From the NCBI GenBank assembly GCA_023390875.1, contig JAEWCA010000148.1:1-9156 (forward strand): DNA of 9,156 nt. The letters are read 5' to 3'. The position numbers and the translations under genes were made by a program. Origin of the DNA: Actinomycetes bacterium. GTDB taxonomy: Bacteria > Actinomycetota > Actinomycetes > Actinomycetales > Cellulomonadaceae. The notes under the pieces are model-generated. The model was not told where the DNA came from. It made no database searches and saw nothing but the letters and a program-made list of their open reading frames with translations. This document shows, in pieces, positions 1 to 6,280 of this stretch. Numbering within the stretch: the first letter of the stretch is position 1; every line of letters starts with the position of its first letter.

Positions 1-221
1 ACGTGCACCCGACCGAGCGCGAGGTAGCGGTCGACCGACGGCCCGAGCCAGGCCGCGCAACCCTGGGCGCGCGTGCCGTCGTCGGGGAGCGCCCACCGGA
101 TCATCGGGTTGTCCTCGAACGCGAGCGCGAGCACCGTGCGGATCGCCGGGGCGTCGCGCGCGGTCGCCGCTCGGACCTGGGCGCGGAGGTCGGGTGGGGC
201 GGCCGGCATGCCGTCGAGCAT
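1..221 (-). CDS. GNAT-family N-acetyltransferase, N-terminal part, cut by window edge
   Basis: Reading leftward from an ATG at 221-219 there is an open frame of 73 codons with no stop before the window edge. The product contains VRAATARDAPAIRTVLALAF and then EDNPMIRWALPDD. This is the usual beginning of GNAT acetyltransferases: a first beta strand with an 'R.AT..D...I..VLA.AF' pattern, helix 1, then a 'D.P...W.LPD' segment typical of actinobacterial members. The family moves an acetyl group from acetyl-CoA to an amine. The acetyl-CoA-binding loop lies beyond the edge, so substrate and activity cannot be judged. A second in-frame ATG at 209-207 is an equally possible start; neither has a clear ribosome binding site. 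It diverges from coaD across 90 bp. The family call is from sequence pattern only. Confidence 0.72.
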   Translation of the reverse strand, partial: MLDGMPAAPPDLRAQVRAATARDAPAIRTVLALAFEDNPMIRWALPDDGTRAQGCAAWLGPSVDRYLALGRVH

Positions 222-299
222 GCACCGCCCCCGGAGCGGCATCAACGCTCTGCGGCCGCGGTCGGCCGCGCGTCCGCAGGCGCGTCGAGGAGCCTGGCC

Positions 300-312
300 T
301 ACCCTGGCGACG
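300..312 (+). promoter_or_regulatory. Putative leaderless promoter (-10 element) for coaD
   Basis: TACCCT at 300-305 fits the actinobacterial -10 pattern TANNNT. It is followed by exactly 6 nt and then the GTG start of coaD, so transcription would begin at or next to the start codon. There is no ribosome binding site at normal distance (the nearest purine run, at 286-292, is about 19 nt away), which agrees with a leaderless message. No convincing -35 hexamer is seen. Confidence 0.45.
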
Positions 313-803
313 TGACCATCGCCGTCTGCCCGGGGTCCTTCGACCCGATCACCCTCGGCCACGTGGACGTCGTGCGACGTGCGGCGTCGATGTTCGACGA
401 GGTCGTCGTCGGCGTCGCCCGGAACTCGGCGAAGACCGCGCTGCTGACGCCCGACGAGCGGGTCGCCCTGGCGCGCAAGGCGCTCGCGGACGTGCCGAAC
501 GTGCGGGTCGAGGCCGTGGACGGGCTGCTCGCGGACTTCGTGACGCGCGTCGGTGCGCACGCGGTCGTCAAGGGGCTGCGCAGCGGCGCGGACTTCGACG
601 CGGAGCTGCCGATGGCGCTCATGAACCGTCACCTGTCCACCGTCGAGACGGTGTTCGTGGTGGGGGACCCGGCGCTCGCGCACGTCGCGTCGTCGCTGGT
701 CAAGGACGTGGCCCGGTACGGCGGGCCGATCGACGACCTCGTGCCGGCCGGTGTCGGCGAGGCCGTCCGGGACGCGCTCGCGCGCGCGACGACGAGGAGC
801 TGA
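312..803 (+). CDS. coaD: Phosphopantetheine adenylyltransferase
   Basis: Catalyses the fourth step of coenzyme A synthesis, transferring AMP from ATP to 4'-phosphopantetheine to give dephospho-CoA; cytosolic and essential in most bacteria. The 163-residue product has the family's normal length. It begins with the nucleotidyltransferase motif CPGSFDPITLGH (T/HxGH type, residues 6-17). It also has the substrate-binding stretch VVKGLRSGADFDAELPMA followed by LMNRHL (about 88-111), and the C-terminal SSLVKDVARYGG segment that matches 'SSLVKEVA' of other CoaD proteins. The GTG start at 312 places the protein beginning exactly where homologues begin. The same frame is open much further upstream, but that stretch overlaps the opposite-strand acetyltransferase and has no CoaD-like sequence. 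The next gene starts 2 nt after the stop codon, so the two are surely cotranscribed. Confidence 0.96.
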   Translation: MTIAVCPGSFDPITLGHVDVVRRAASMFDEVVVGVARNSAKTALLTPDERVALARKALADVPNVRVEAVDGLLADFVTRVGAHAVVKGLRSGADFDAELPMALMNRHLSTVETVFVVGDPALAHVASSLVKDVARYGGPIDDLVPAGVGEAVRDALARATTRS

Positions 804-805
804 CG

Positions 806-1300
806 ATGACGGACCAGGAACCGACGACCCGCCCCGAGGGGCTGACCGGCGTGCTCGACGCGATCGGGTCGGCCGTGACGCACGCGCGGGCCATGCCGAT
901 GTCGTCGTCCGTGCTCGTCAACCGGGCCGAGCTGCTCGACCTCGTGGACCAGGCGCGCGACGTGCTGCCGACCCAGATCACGCAGGCCGACGCGGTGCTG
1001 GCGGACGCGGACGCGGCCCGGGCGGCGGCGCAGGCTGAGGCGGACCGGATCATCGCGGACGCCCGGGAGCGCGCCGCGGCTCTGGTGGACGCCGAGCAGG
1101 TCGTCATCGACGCCCGTGCGCGCGCCCAGGAGATCGTCGCGGAGGCCGAGCAGACGGCCGACGGGCTGCGGCGCGACGCGGACGACTACTGCGACCGGCG
1201 GCTGGCGGACTTCGAGATCGACCTCGGCAAGGTGCTCAGCCAGGTGCAGGCGGGTCGCGCGAAGCTCGCGGGTCGGCTGGAGGACGCGTCGGGCGTGTGA
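806..1300 (+). CDS. SepIVA/DivIVA-like coiled-coil cell-division protein
   Basis: The product is 164 residues. Residues 12-66 form a conserved head containing VTHARAMPMSSSVLVNRAEL and then LLDLVDQARDVLP. This resembles the N-terminus of mycobacterial SepIVA, where a similar 'PMS.S..V.R..LL.L.D..R..LP' pattern is recalled. Residues about 60-160 are a long Ala/Glu/Arg-rich helix, predicted to be coiled coil (repeats such as ADAARAAAQAEADRIIADAR). It could be mistaken for an F-type ATP synthase b subunit because of that helix, but there is no N-terminal membrane segment. In mycobacteria SepIVA acts in septation and envelope growth and lies directly before DUF177, rnc and fpg, the same order as here. 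The start ATG at 806 has AGGAG at 795-799, 6 nt away. At 164 residues it is clearly shorter than mycobacterial SepIVA (about 245 residues as recalled). The role is inferred. Confidence 0.75.
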   Translation: MTDQEPTTRPEGLTGVLDAIGSAVTHARAMPMSSSVLVNRAELLDLVDQARDVLPTQITQADAVLADADAARAAAQAEADRIIADARERAAALVDAEQVVIDARARAQEIVAEAEQTADGLRRDADDYCDRRLADFEIDLGKVLSQVQAGRAKLAGRLEDASGV

Positions 1301-1312
1301 CGCGTCTGGATT

Positions 1313-1341
1313 TTGGGTGGTACCCGACGGTGCCGTAGAGT
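1313..1341 (+). promoter_or_regulatory. Sigma70-type promoter before the DUF177-rpmF-rnc genes
   Basis: TTGGGT at 1313-1318 and TAGAGT at 1336-1341 are separated by 17 bp, the ideal spacing for a housekeeping sigma factor. The AT-richer patch at 1308-1318 stands out in this very GC-rich DNA. Transcription would start near 1348, giving a leader of about 50 nt before the GTG at 1398. Its place in the 97-bp gap after the SepIVA-like gene suggests a separate start for the ribosome-related genes. Confidence 0.6.
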
Positions 1342-1397
1342 TGGCGGTTGGTCCTGCCGGTCATGGCGTGGGCCGAGATCTGACGAGGGGACTGGCC

Positions 1398-1976
1398 GTG
1401 CATCGCCCTGTTCACCTCGATCCCCGCTCGCCGTTCGTGCTCGACACGCATGAGCTCGGCCGACGTCCGGGATCGACGCGGACCGTGCAGCTGACGGAAG
1501 GCGCCCCCGAGGATCTCGGTACCGACGTGATCGGCATCCCCACCGGGGCCGACATCGAGCTGGACCTCCGGCTCGAGGCGGTCATGGAGGGGGTCCTGGT
1601 CTCCGGATCCGTCCGGGGCCAGGCGGTCGGGGAGTGCGTGCGCTGCCTGGGCGAGGTCGTCGAGAACGTCGACGTCCAGCTCACGGAGCTGTACGTCTAC
1701 CCCGAGCGCGCGGCCGTCGCCGTCGAAGACGGTGACGACGAGGAGGACGTGCGCGAGCTGGAGGGCGACCTGGTCGACCTCGAGCCTGCGCTGCGGGACG
1801 CGGTCGTGCCGGCTCTGCCGTTCCAGCCGTTGTGCCGCCCCGACTGCCCGGGTCTGTGCTCCCAGTGCGGAGCTCGCCTGGCGGACGACCCTGACCATTC
1901 GCATGAGACGCTTGACCCCCGCTGGGCCGCTCTGGGCAGCCTCGCGAGCCAGGTCGACGAGACGAAAGAGAGCTAG
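1398..1976 (+). CDS. DUF177 / YceD-family protein (23S rRNA accumulation factor family)
   Basis: The product is 192 residues. Its family lies directly before rpmF in most bacteria; E. coli YceD and plant DUF177 proteins are reported to be needed for normal 23S rRNA accumulation. Visible features are the N-terminal '[16 protein letters not shown]' segment, a C-x2-C pair at 80/83 ([10 protein letters not shown]), and an acidic stretch [15 protein letters not shown] (110-124). The hallmark C-terminal block [15 protein letters not shown] is followed by a four-cysteine knuckle C146-x3-C150-x3-C154-x2-C157 ([13 protein letters not shown]), probably a metal site. The GTG start at 1398 has AGGGG at 1386-1390, 7 nt away. 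The frame is open upstream, but that part overlaps the end of the previous gene and the promoter. The stop lies 2 nt before rpmF. The exact molecular role is not settled in actinobacteria. Confidence 0.92.
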   Translation: MHRPVHLDPRSPFVLDTHELGRRPGSTRTVQLTEGAPEDLGTDVIGIPTGADIELDLRLEAVMEGVLVSGSVRGQAVGECVRCLGEVVENVDVQLTELYVYPERAAVAVEDGDDEEDVRELEGDLVDLEPALRDAVVPALPFQPLCRPDCPGLCSQCGARLADDPDHSHETLDPRWAALGSLASQVDETKES

Positions 1977-1978
1977 CC

Positions 1979-2173
1979 GTGGCGGTTCCGAAGCGCAAGA
2001 TGTCGCGCAGCAACACCCGTGCGCGTCGGTCGCAGTGGAAGACCACTGCCACGACGCTCAGCACGTGCCCGCAGTGCAAGGCCGACAAGAAGCCCCACAC
2101 GGCGTGCCCGTCGTGCGGCGCGTACAACGGCCGTCGCTACGCCGAGGCCGTGCGCAGCGAGTTCGAGGCCTGA
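1979..2173 (+). CDS. rpmF: 50S ribosomal protein bL32
   Basis: This 64-residue basic protein begins [20 protein letters not shown], the classic L32 N-terminus that threads into the large ribosomal subunit near the peptidyl-transferase region. It carries a complete zinc ribbon, C30-x2-C33 and C43-x2-C46 (CPQC...CPSC), so it is the zinc-binding 'C+' paralogue type and not the cysteine-free form some actinobacteria make under zinc limitation. The GTG start sits 2 nt after the DUF177 stop, with a purine-rich AAAGAGAG at 1965-1972 as ribosome binding site. The DUF177-rpmF pair is conserved across bacteria and is almost certainly cotranscribed and translationally coupled. Confidence 0.97.
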   Translation: MAVPKRKMSRSNTRARRSQWKTTATTLSTCPQCKADKKPHTACPSCGAYNGRRYAEAVRSEFEA

Positions 2174-2219
2174 GCAGCACCTCCGACGCCGTGACGCACC
2201 CGTGCACCGGAACGCCGGC

Positions 2220-2921
2220 ATGAGTGCCGCGGCGGAACAGCTCGTCGAGAAGCTCGGGGTCCACCTGGACCCCGAGCTTCTCGTGCTCGCCCTGACGCAC
2301 CGGTCGTTCGCGCACGAGGCCGGCGGCATCCCCACGAACGAGCGGCTCGAGTTCCTCGGCGACACCGTGCTCGGGCTCGTCGTCACGGAGTCGCTGTACC
2401 GCGACCACCCGGACCTGCCGGAGGGCGACCTCGCGAAGATGCGGGCCGCCACGGTGTCGCAGCGGGCGCTCGCCGAGGTGGCGCGCACGCTCGACCTCGG
2501 CGAGTACGTGCTGCTCGGCAAGGGCGAGCTGAGCACGGGCGGCCGGGACAAGGACTCGATCCTGTCGGACACGCTCGAGGCGCTGTTCGGCGCCGTGTAC
2601 CTGTGCCACGGGCTCGAGCCGGCGCGCGGGGTCGTGGCGCGGCTCGTCGGGCCGACGTTGGCCGCCGCGGCGGACCTCGGTGCGGGGCTCGACTGGAAGA
2701 CGTCGCTGCAGGAGCTGTCGGCGGCGCTCGGGCTGGGCGCGCCGAGCTACGAGGTCATCGGTGAGGGTCCTGACCACGCGCGCACGTTCACCGCGCACGC
2801 CGTCATCGCCGCCGAGCGCCGGGGGACGGGCGTCGGACCAGCGAAGAAGCTCGCCGAGCAGAAGGCCGCGGCGGACGCGTACCGCTCGCTGCAGGCGCAG
2901 CACGCCGACGCGTTGTCCTGA
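2220..2921 (+). CDS. rnc: Ribonuclease III
   Basis: A double-stranded RNA endonuclease that processes rRNA precursors and structured mRNAs. The 233-residue product has an N-terminal RNase III catalytic domain (about 5-150) with the signature NERLEFLGD (40-48). The four Mg2+-binding acids E44, D48, D117 and E120 are all present, at the same spacing as E41/D45/D114/E117 of the E. coli enzyme. A C-terminal dsRNA-binding domain (about 158-227) runs from [13 protein letters not shown] through [17 protein letters not shown] to the lysine-bearing [14 protein letters not shown] helix start. Start choice is uncertain: ATG 2220 has only a weak ribosome binding site, and an in-frame GTG at 2202 would add six residues. 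The 46-bp gap after rpmF shows no promoter, so it is probably expressed with rpmF. Confidence 0.95.
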   Translation: MSAAAEQLVEKLGVHLDPELLVLALTHRSFAHEAGGIPTNERLEFLGDTVLGLVVTESLYRDHPDLPEGDLAKMRAATVSQRALAEVARTLDLGEYVLLGKGELSTGGRDKDSILSDTLEALFGAVYLCHGLEPARGVVARLVGPTLAAAADLGAGLDWKTSLQELSAALGLGAPSYEVIGEGPDHARTFTAHAVIAAERRGTGVGPAKKLAEQKAAADAYRSLQAQHADALS

Positions 2922-2937
2922 CCCGCGCGCTGCCGGT

Positions 2938-2957
2938 GCCCGGGCGGACGCCTGGGC
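2938..2957 (+). other. RNA hairpin between rnc and mutM (possible attenuator or processing stem)
   Basis: GCCCGGGC (2938-2945) and GCCTGGGC (2950-2957) pair over 8 bp with one G-U wobble around a GGAC tetraloop. It is followed only by TCCTTT, which is a poor U-tract, then by the mutM ribosome binding site at 2970-2974. The stem is very stable for its length. It may reduce read-through into mutM or protect the upstream message end. A full terminator is unlikely given the weak U-run. Confidence 0.4.
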
Positions 2958-2981
2958 TCCTTTGACGACGGAGGTCCTCCG

Positions 2982-3884
2982 ATGCCCGAGCTCCCCGAGG
3001 TCGAGACCGTCCGCGACGGGCTCGCGCGGCACGTGCTGGGCCGCCGGGTCGAACGGGTCGACGTGCACCGCGAGTACAGCGTGCGCCGGCACGTCGAGGG
3101 CCCCCTCGACTTCGCGGGGCGGCTCGCCGGACGGCGGTTCGAGGCGGCCGTGCGGCGCGGCAAGTTCGTGTGGCTGCTGCTCGACGACGGCGACGACGCG
3201 CTGCTCGCGCACCTCGGCATGAGCGGGCAGCTGCTCGTGCGGCAGACGCCCGACGAGGTCGTCGACCACCCGCACCTGCGGGTCCGCATGGCGCTGGACG
3301 ACGGGTCGTCGCTGGACTTCGTCGACCAGCGCACGTTCGGCCACCTGTCGGTGCCCGACCTCGTGCCGACCGGGGACGGCCTGCCGGGCGGGCTCGGGTC
3401 GGACGTCGCCGCGGTCCCCGTCCCCGTCGCGCACATCGCGCGCGACCTGCTCGACCCGGTGCTCGACCGCGCCGCGGTGGTCACGGCCCTGCGGGCGAGG
3501 CGGACCGGGATCAAGCGGGCGCTGCTCGACCAGACGCTCGTGTCCGGCGTCGGCAACATCTACGCCGACGAGGGTCTGTGGCGCGCCCGGCTGCACTACG
3601 CGCGGCCCACCGAGACGCTGCGCCGCGCGGAGGCGGAGCGTGCGCTCGATGGCGCCCGCGACGTCATGACGGAGGCGCTGCGGCAGGGCGGCACGAGCTT
3701 CGACGCGCTGTACGTCAACGTCAACGGCGCGTCCGGGTACTTCGACCGGTCGCTCGCGGTCTACGGCCAGGAGGGGCGGCCGTGCCCGCGGTGCGGGACG
3801 CCCGTGCGGCGCGACGAGTTCATGAACCGGTCGTCGTACACGTGCCCCGTGTGCCAGCCGCGGCCGCGCCGCGGGCACTGGTAG
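2982..3884 (+). CDS. mutM: Formamidopyrimidine-DNA glycosylase (Fpg/MutM)
   Basis: Removes 8-oxoguanine and formamidopyrimidines from DNA by a bifunctional glycosylase/AP-lyase reaction. The 300-residue product starts [10 protein letters not shown], giving the catalytic N-terminal proline P2 and E3. K61 in RRGKF matches the conserved lysine. M80 (LGMSG) and R117/F119 (DQRTFG) match the residues that fill the gap left by the flipped base. GVGNIYADE (189-197) is the helix-two-turn-helix motif with the phosphate-binding Asn. The C-terminal zinc finger is complete, C268-x2-C271 and C288-x2-C291, with R283 in the NRSS loop. All functional residues expected for Fpg, as against Nei, are visible. GGAGG at 2970-2974 lies 7 nt before the ATG. 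In mycobacteria rnc-fpg is followed by smc; here a leftward dehydrogenase follows instead. Confidence 0.97.
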   Translation: MPELPEVETVRDGLARHVLGRRVERVDVHREYSVRRHVEGPLDFAGRLAGRRFEAAVRRGKFVWLLLDDGDDALLAHLGMSGQLLVRQTPDEVVDHPHLRVRMALDDGSSLDFVDQRTFGHLSVPDLVPTGDGLPGGLGSDVAAVPVPVAHIARDLLDPVLDRAAVVTALRARRTGIKRALLDQTLVSGVGNIYADEGLWRARLHYARPTETLRRAEAERALDGARDVMTEALRQGGTSFDALYVNVNGASGYFDRSLAVYGQEGRPCPRCGTPVRRDEFMNRSSYTCPVCQPRPRRGHW

Positions 3885-3904
3885 GCGTCAGCGCTCGGCA
3901 CTCG

Positions 3905-4846
3905 TCAGCGCGCGACGACGTTCCGCAGCGGCCGTCCCTCGACGAACGCCGCGACGTTCTCGGCGATCAGGGCACCCGCCCCGAGGGGCCGCCCTCCGGC
4001 GGCGTGCGGGCTGACGAGGATCCGCGGCTCGTCCCACAGCGGCGAGTCGGCGGGGAGCGGCTCGGTCTCGAACACGTCGAGCGCGGCACCTGCCAGGCGG
4101 CCGGCCCGCACGGCGTCGAGCAGCGCGGCCTCGTCGAGCGTCGCGCCGCGTCCCACGTTGACCACCCACGCGTGCGCCGGGAGCTGCGCGAGGACGGCGG
4201 CGTCGACCGTGCGCCGGGTCGCCGGCGTCGCAGGCAGGAGGTTGACGAGCACGTCCGTGCCCGACAGCACCGAGCCGACGTCGTGCGCGGCGACGACGGG
4301 TCGCCCGTGCCGCTCGCCGGACCGGGTGGCGACACCGGTGACGTGCGCGCCGAGCGCGGTGAGCAGCGGGGTGAGCCGGCCCGCGATCGACCCGAACCCC
4401 CACACCAGCACGTGCGCGCCGTCGAGCGACCGGAACTCGTCGGGCCGGACCTGCTGGATGCCGCCGAGCTCGCCGGCCCAGCGGTGCTCCTGCTGCGCGC
4501 GCACGAGGTCGGGCAGCCGGCGTGCGCACGCGAGCACGAGCGCGAGGGTGTGCTCGGCGACCGGCCCGTCGTGCAGGCCGCGACCGGACGTCACCACGAC
4601 GTCCGGTCCGAAGCCGGCCTCGAGGATCGTGTCCGGACCCGCGGCGAGCGACTGCACCCAGCGCACGCGAGTCAGCCGGGTCGCGGCGTCGCGCAGGTTG
4701 CGCCGGCCGTTGCCCCACGTCACGAGCACGTCGGCGTCGAGCGCCTCCTCGGGGAAGGGACCGTCGACCCGGTAGCGCAGCGTGCGGACCCCGTCAAGCA
4801 GCGTCGGGTCCTCGTCGAGGGTGGTGGGCAGCAGCACGAGAGTCAC
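3905..4846 (-). CDS. D-isomer-specific 2-hydroxyacid dehydrogenase (NAD(P)-dependent)
   Basis: Oxidises or reduces a D-2-hydroxy acid/2-keto acid pair with NAD(P)(H). With the GTG start at 4846 the product is 313 residues, normal for the family. The Rossmann domain starts around residue 95 with LVWGFGSIAGRL (148-157). The catalytic triad is visible: R233 (VNVGRG), E262 (DVFETEP) and H281 (SPHAAGG). The R-to-E spacing of 29 equals that recalled for E. coli SerA. There is no C-terminal ACT domain, so it is not a regulated SerA. After the second beta strand the sequence reads VATRSGERHG, with no acidic residue and several basic ones, which hints at NADP(H) (inference). An ATG at 4876 is an alternative start adding ten residues; GTG 4846 fits the first beta strand better. 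It converges on mutM with a 20-bp gap and no evident terminator. Substrate unknown. Confidence 0.88.
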   Translation of the reverse strand: MTLVLLPTTLDEDPTLLDGVRTLRYRVDGPFPEEALDADVLVTWGNGRRNLRDAATRLTRVRWVQSLAAGPDTILEAGFGPDVVVTSGRGLHDGPVAEHTLALVLACARRLPDLVRAQQEHRWAGELGGIQQVRPDEFRSLDGAHVLVWGFGSIAGRLTPLLTALGAHVTGVATRSGERHGRPVVAAHDVGSVLSGTDVLVNLLPATPATRRTVDAAVLAQLPAHAWVVNVGRGATLDEAALLDAVRAGRLAGAALDVFETEPLPADSPLWDEPRILVSPHAAGGRPLGAGALIAENVAAFVEGRPLRNVVAR

Positions 4847-4867
4847 CCGAGCACGATGCCACGACAG

Positions 4868-4879
4868 GCCGTGCACGGC
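4868..4879. promoter_or_regulatory. 12-bp perfect palindrome in the divergent dehydrogenase/regulator promoter region
   Basis: GCCGTGCACGGC is its own reverse complement. It lies in the 83-bp region between two divergent genes, about 39 bp before the -10 element of the response regulator and 22 bp before the GTG of the dehydrogenase. This is a fitting place for an operator, but a 12-bp palindrome can arise by chance in GC-rich DNA and no matching regulator is known from the sequence. Confidence 0.3.
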
Positions 4880-4917
4880 TCCCGCGCGCTGAGCAGGGCA
4901 GGGACACCGGCGATGGA

Positions 4918-4930
4918 TACGATGCGAACG
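4918..4930 (+). promoter_or_regulatory. Putative leaderless promoter (-10 element) for the response regulator
   Basis: TACGAT at 4918-4923 matches TANNNT and is close to TATAAT-like elements. Exactly 6 nt follow before the GTG at 4930, so the transcript probably begins at the start codon. No ribosome binding site is visible before that codon. The geometry is identical to the one in front of coaD. No clear -35 hexamer. Confidence 0.5.
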
Positions 4931-5601
4931 TGCCAGCGCTCAGCTCGTCCGCGAAGAACGGCCCGATCACGGTGATGATCGTCGACGACCACGAGGTGGT
5001 CCGACGCGGGATCGCCGAGGTCGTCGAACGTGCCGACGGCATGACCGTCGTGGCCGAGGCGGGGTCGGTGGGCGACGGCGTGCGCCGCGCCGGGCTCGTC
5101 CGCCCGCAGGTGCTGCTCGCCGACCTGCAGCTCCCGGACGGCACCGGGATCGACCTCATCAAGTCGGTCCGCGAGGCGCAGCCGGACGTCAAGGCGATCG
5201 TGCTCACGTCGTTCGACGACGACGACGCGCTCGCCGCCGCGCTCGAGGTCGGGGCGTCCGCGTACCTGCTCAAGACGGTGCGCGGCGCGGAGATCACCGA
5301 CGTCGTCAAGGCCGTCGCCGCGGGGCGCACGCTGCTCGACGACCGCACGGTGACGCGTCGCCGGGCCGGGCAGGAGGACCCGACCGAGAACCTCACGCCG
5401 AGCGAGCTGCGCGTGCTGGACCTCATCGGCGAGGGCCTGTCGAACCGGGAGATCGCGGAGCGCCTGGGCGTCGCGGAGAAGACCGTGAAGAACCACATCA
5501 CGTCGCTGCTCGCCAAGATGGGCCTGCAGCGGCGCACGCAGGTCGCCGCCTGGGTGGCGTCCCGCAAGCACAGCAGCTGGCGGGCCGAACCCGGCCACTG
5601 A
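4930..5601 (+). CDS. NarL/FixJ-family response regulator, DevR(DosR)-like
   Basis: A two-component transcription regulator of 223 residues. The N-terminal receiver domain (about 13-130) has the acidic pair D19/D20 (VDDHEVVRRG), phospho-acceptor D65 (LADLQLPDGTG), switch T93 (LTSFDDDD) and K115 (YLLKTVRG). The C-terminal LuxR-type helix-turn-helix (about 155-215) reads LTPSELRVLDLIGEGLSNRE then IAERLGVAEKTVKNHITSLL. The combination LTSFDDD, 'LLK.VRG.EI', 'AAGRTLLD' and EKTVKNH with MGLQRRTQ is typical of the DevR/DosR group, whose mycobacterial member controls the hypoxia/NO response. The cognate kinase is probably the DevS-like protein encoded at 6287-7990 on the other strand (inference from family match and closeness). 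Start GTG 4930 is preferred because of the leaderless -10 element and homologue length. Confidence 0.94.
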   Translation: MPALSSSAKNGPITVMIVDDHEVVRRGIAEVVERADGMTVVAEAGSVGDGVRRAGLVRPQVLLADLQLPDGTGIDLIKSVREAQPDVKAIVLTSFDDDDALAAALEVGASAYLLKTVRGAEITDVVKAVAAGRTLLDDRTVTRRRAGQEDPTENLTPSELRVLDLIGEGLSNREIAERLGVAEKTVKNHITSLLAKMGLQRRTQVAAWVASRKHSSWRAEPGH

Positions 5602-5608
5602 CCGGGGC

Positions 5609-5621
5609 CCGGTATCACCGG
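5609..5621 (+). terminator. Weak hairpin after the response regulator
   Basis: CCGGT (5609-5613) and ACCGG (5617-5621) can form a 5-bp stem with an ATC loop, 8 nt past the stop codon and followed by more GC-rich self-complementary sequence (GGCCGGCC at 5619-5626). There is no U-tract. It may act as a partial transcription stop before the small membrane-protein gene, or may be chance. Confidence 0.25.
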
Positions 5622-5671
5622 CCGGCCTTCCGGGCTCCTTCACCACGTCGTGTCGAGCGGTCGGAGGAACG

Positions 5672-6280
5672 ATGAGCGGCGCGGGCGAGGGCGACGACGA
5701 CAGGCGCCGATTCTGGACGTCGTTGCCCGGCGTCCTCACGGGTGTCGCGGCGGTCATCACCGCGCTCGTCGGGGCGGCGGCGCTCGTGCTGTCGCAGCTC
5801 GATCGAAGCCCTCACGAGTCGTCCCAGAGCCCTGCGGTCGACGTCGCTGCCCCGTCCCACAGCGGCGACGCACCGCAGGAACCCGACACGAGCACGGAGA
5901 GCCCGTCGTCGCCCGACCGCGCGGACGAGGCCAACCGCCGGGCGACGGCGGTCGCCGGGGTGACGACGGTCTACGAGGTGGGGGTCGACGAGATCGTCGA
6001 CCTCGACGCAGGCATCATCGGCAGCGGCGTGCGCGACGGCGAGCTCACGTGGGACCCGGACCTGATCTACCTGCTCACCGGCGACGCCGCCGATGTCGTG
6101 GGTTCCGTCGACCGAGCGGCGTGCGACGTAGCGCTGAGCGCGCGCAGCGACTCGGGGTGGAACACCGACGAGGGGATCGACGAGTGCATCCTCACGAACG
6201 ACGGGCACGTGTTCTACGTCCACACCGACCCGGAGCGCGGCTCGGGGAGCCTGACCTTCGACGTCACGGCGTTCGACTGA
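5672..6280 (+). CDS. Hypothetical membrane-anchored protein with extracytoplasmic domain
   Basis: Not recognised. The 202-residue product has a short charged N-terminus (MSGAGEGDDDRRRF), one hydrophobic segment at about 18-41 (LPGVLTGVAAVITALVGAAALVL), a Ser/Pro/Asp-rich linker (44-90) likely to be disordered, and a compact C-terminal domain (about 92-202). That domain is rich in beta-type strands and holds the only two cysteines, C151 and C172. A positive RRR before the hydrophobic segment suggests the N-terminus stays inside and the domain lies outside, where the cysteines could form a disulfide. GGAGG at 5663-5667 lies 4 nt before the ATG, a good start. Codon use, especially in the linker, is a little less GC-biased than in its neighbours. 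It lies 70 bp after the response regulator and could be cotranscribed with it; the stop is 6 bp from the stop of the converging kinase gene. A link to redox sensing is only a guess from context. Confidence 0.8.
   Translation: MSGAGEGDDDRRRFWTSLPGVLTGVAAVITALVGAAALVLSQLDRSPHESSQSPAVDVAAPSHSGDAPQEPDTSTESPSSPDRADEANRRATAVAGVTTVYEVGVDEIVDLDAGIIGSGVRDGELTWDPDLIYLLTGDAADVVGSVDRAACDVALSARSDSGWNTDEGIDECILTNDGHVFYVHTDPERGSGSLTFDVTAFD

Noticed and set aside
250..279. Nested GC inverted repeats before coaD (GCGGCC/GGCCGC with 6-nt gap, CTGCGG/CCGCAG outside)
   Set aside because: Only G/C letters in the arms and uneven spacing; in DNA of this composition such arms are common by chance. A weak operator cannot be excluded.
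3..311. In-frame N-terminal extension of coaD
   Set aside because: The extension would overlap the opposite GNAT gene, is Arg-rich without homologous pattern, and CoaD proteins begin at the GTG at 312.
806..1300. ATP synthase F0 subunit b identity for the coiled-coil protein
   Set aside because: No N-terminal transmembrane helix and no atp genes nearby; the head motif and gene order fit SepIVA better.
2058..3878. Long open frame of 606 codons on the minus strand across rnc and mutM
   Set aside because: It is antisense to two certain genes, has the Arg/His/Val/Pro-rich composition of a shadow frame in GC-rich DNA, and shows no domain pattern.
3885..3904. Terminator between convergent mutM and dehydrogenase
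   Set aside because: The 20-bp gap has no adequate stem-loop or T-run; any transcript end must lie inside the genes or depend on Rho.
3170..4975. Open frame of 601 codons on the plus strand from mutM through the dehydrogenase
   Set aside because: Overlaps mutM in another frame and is antisense to the dehydrogenase; Arg/Ala-rich shadow sequence.
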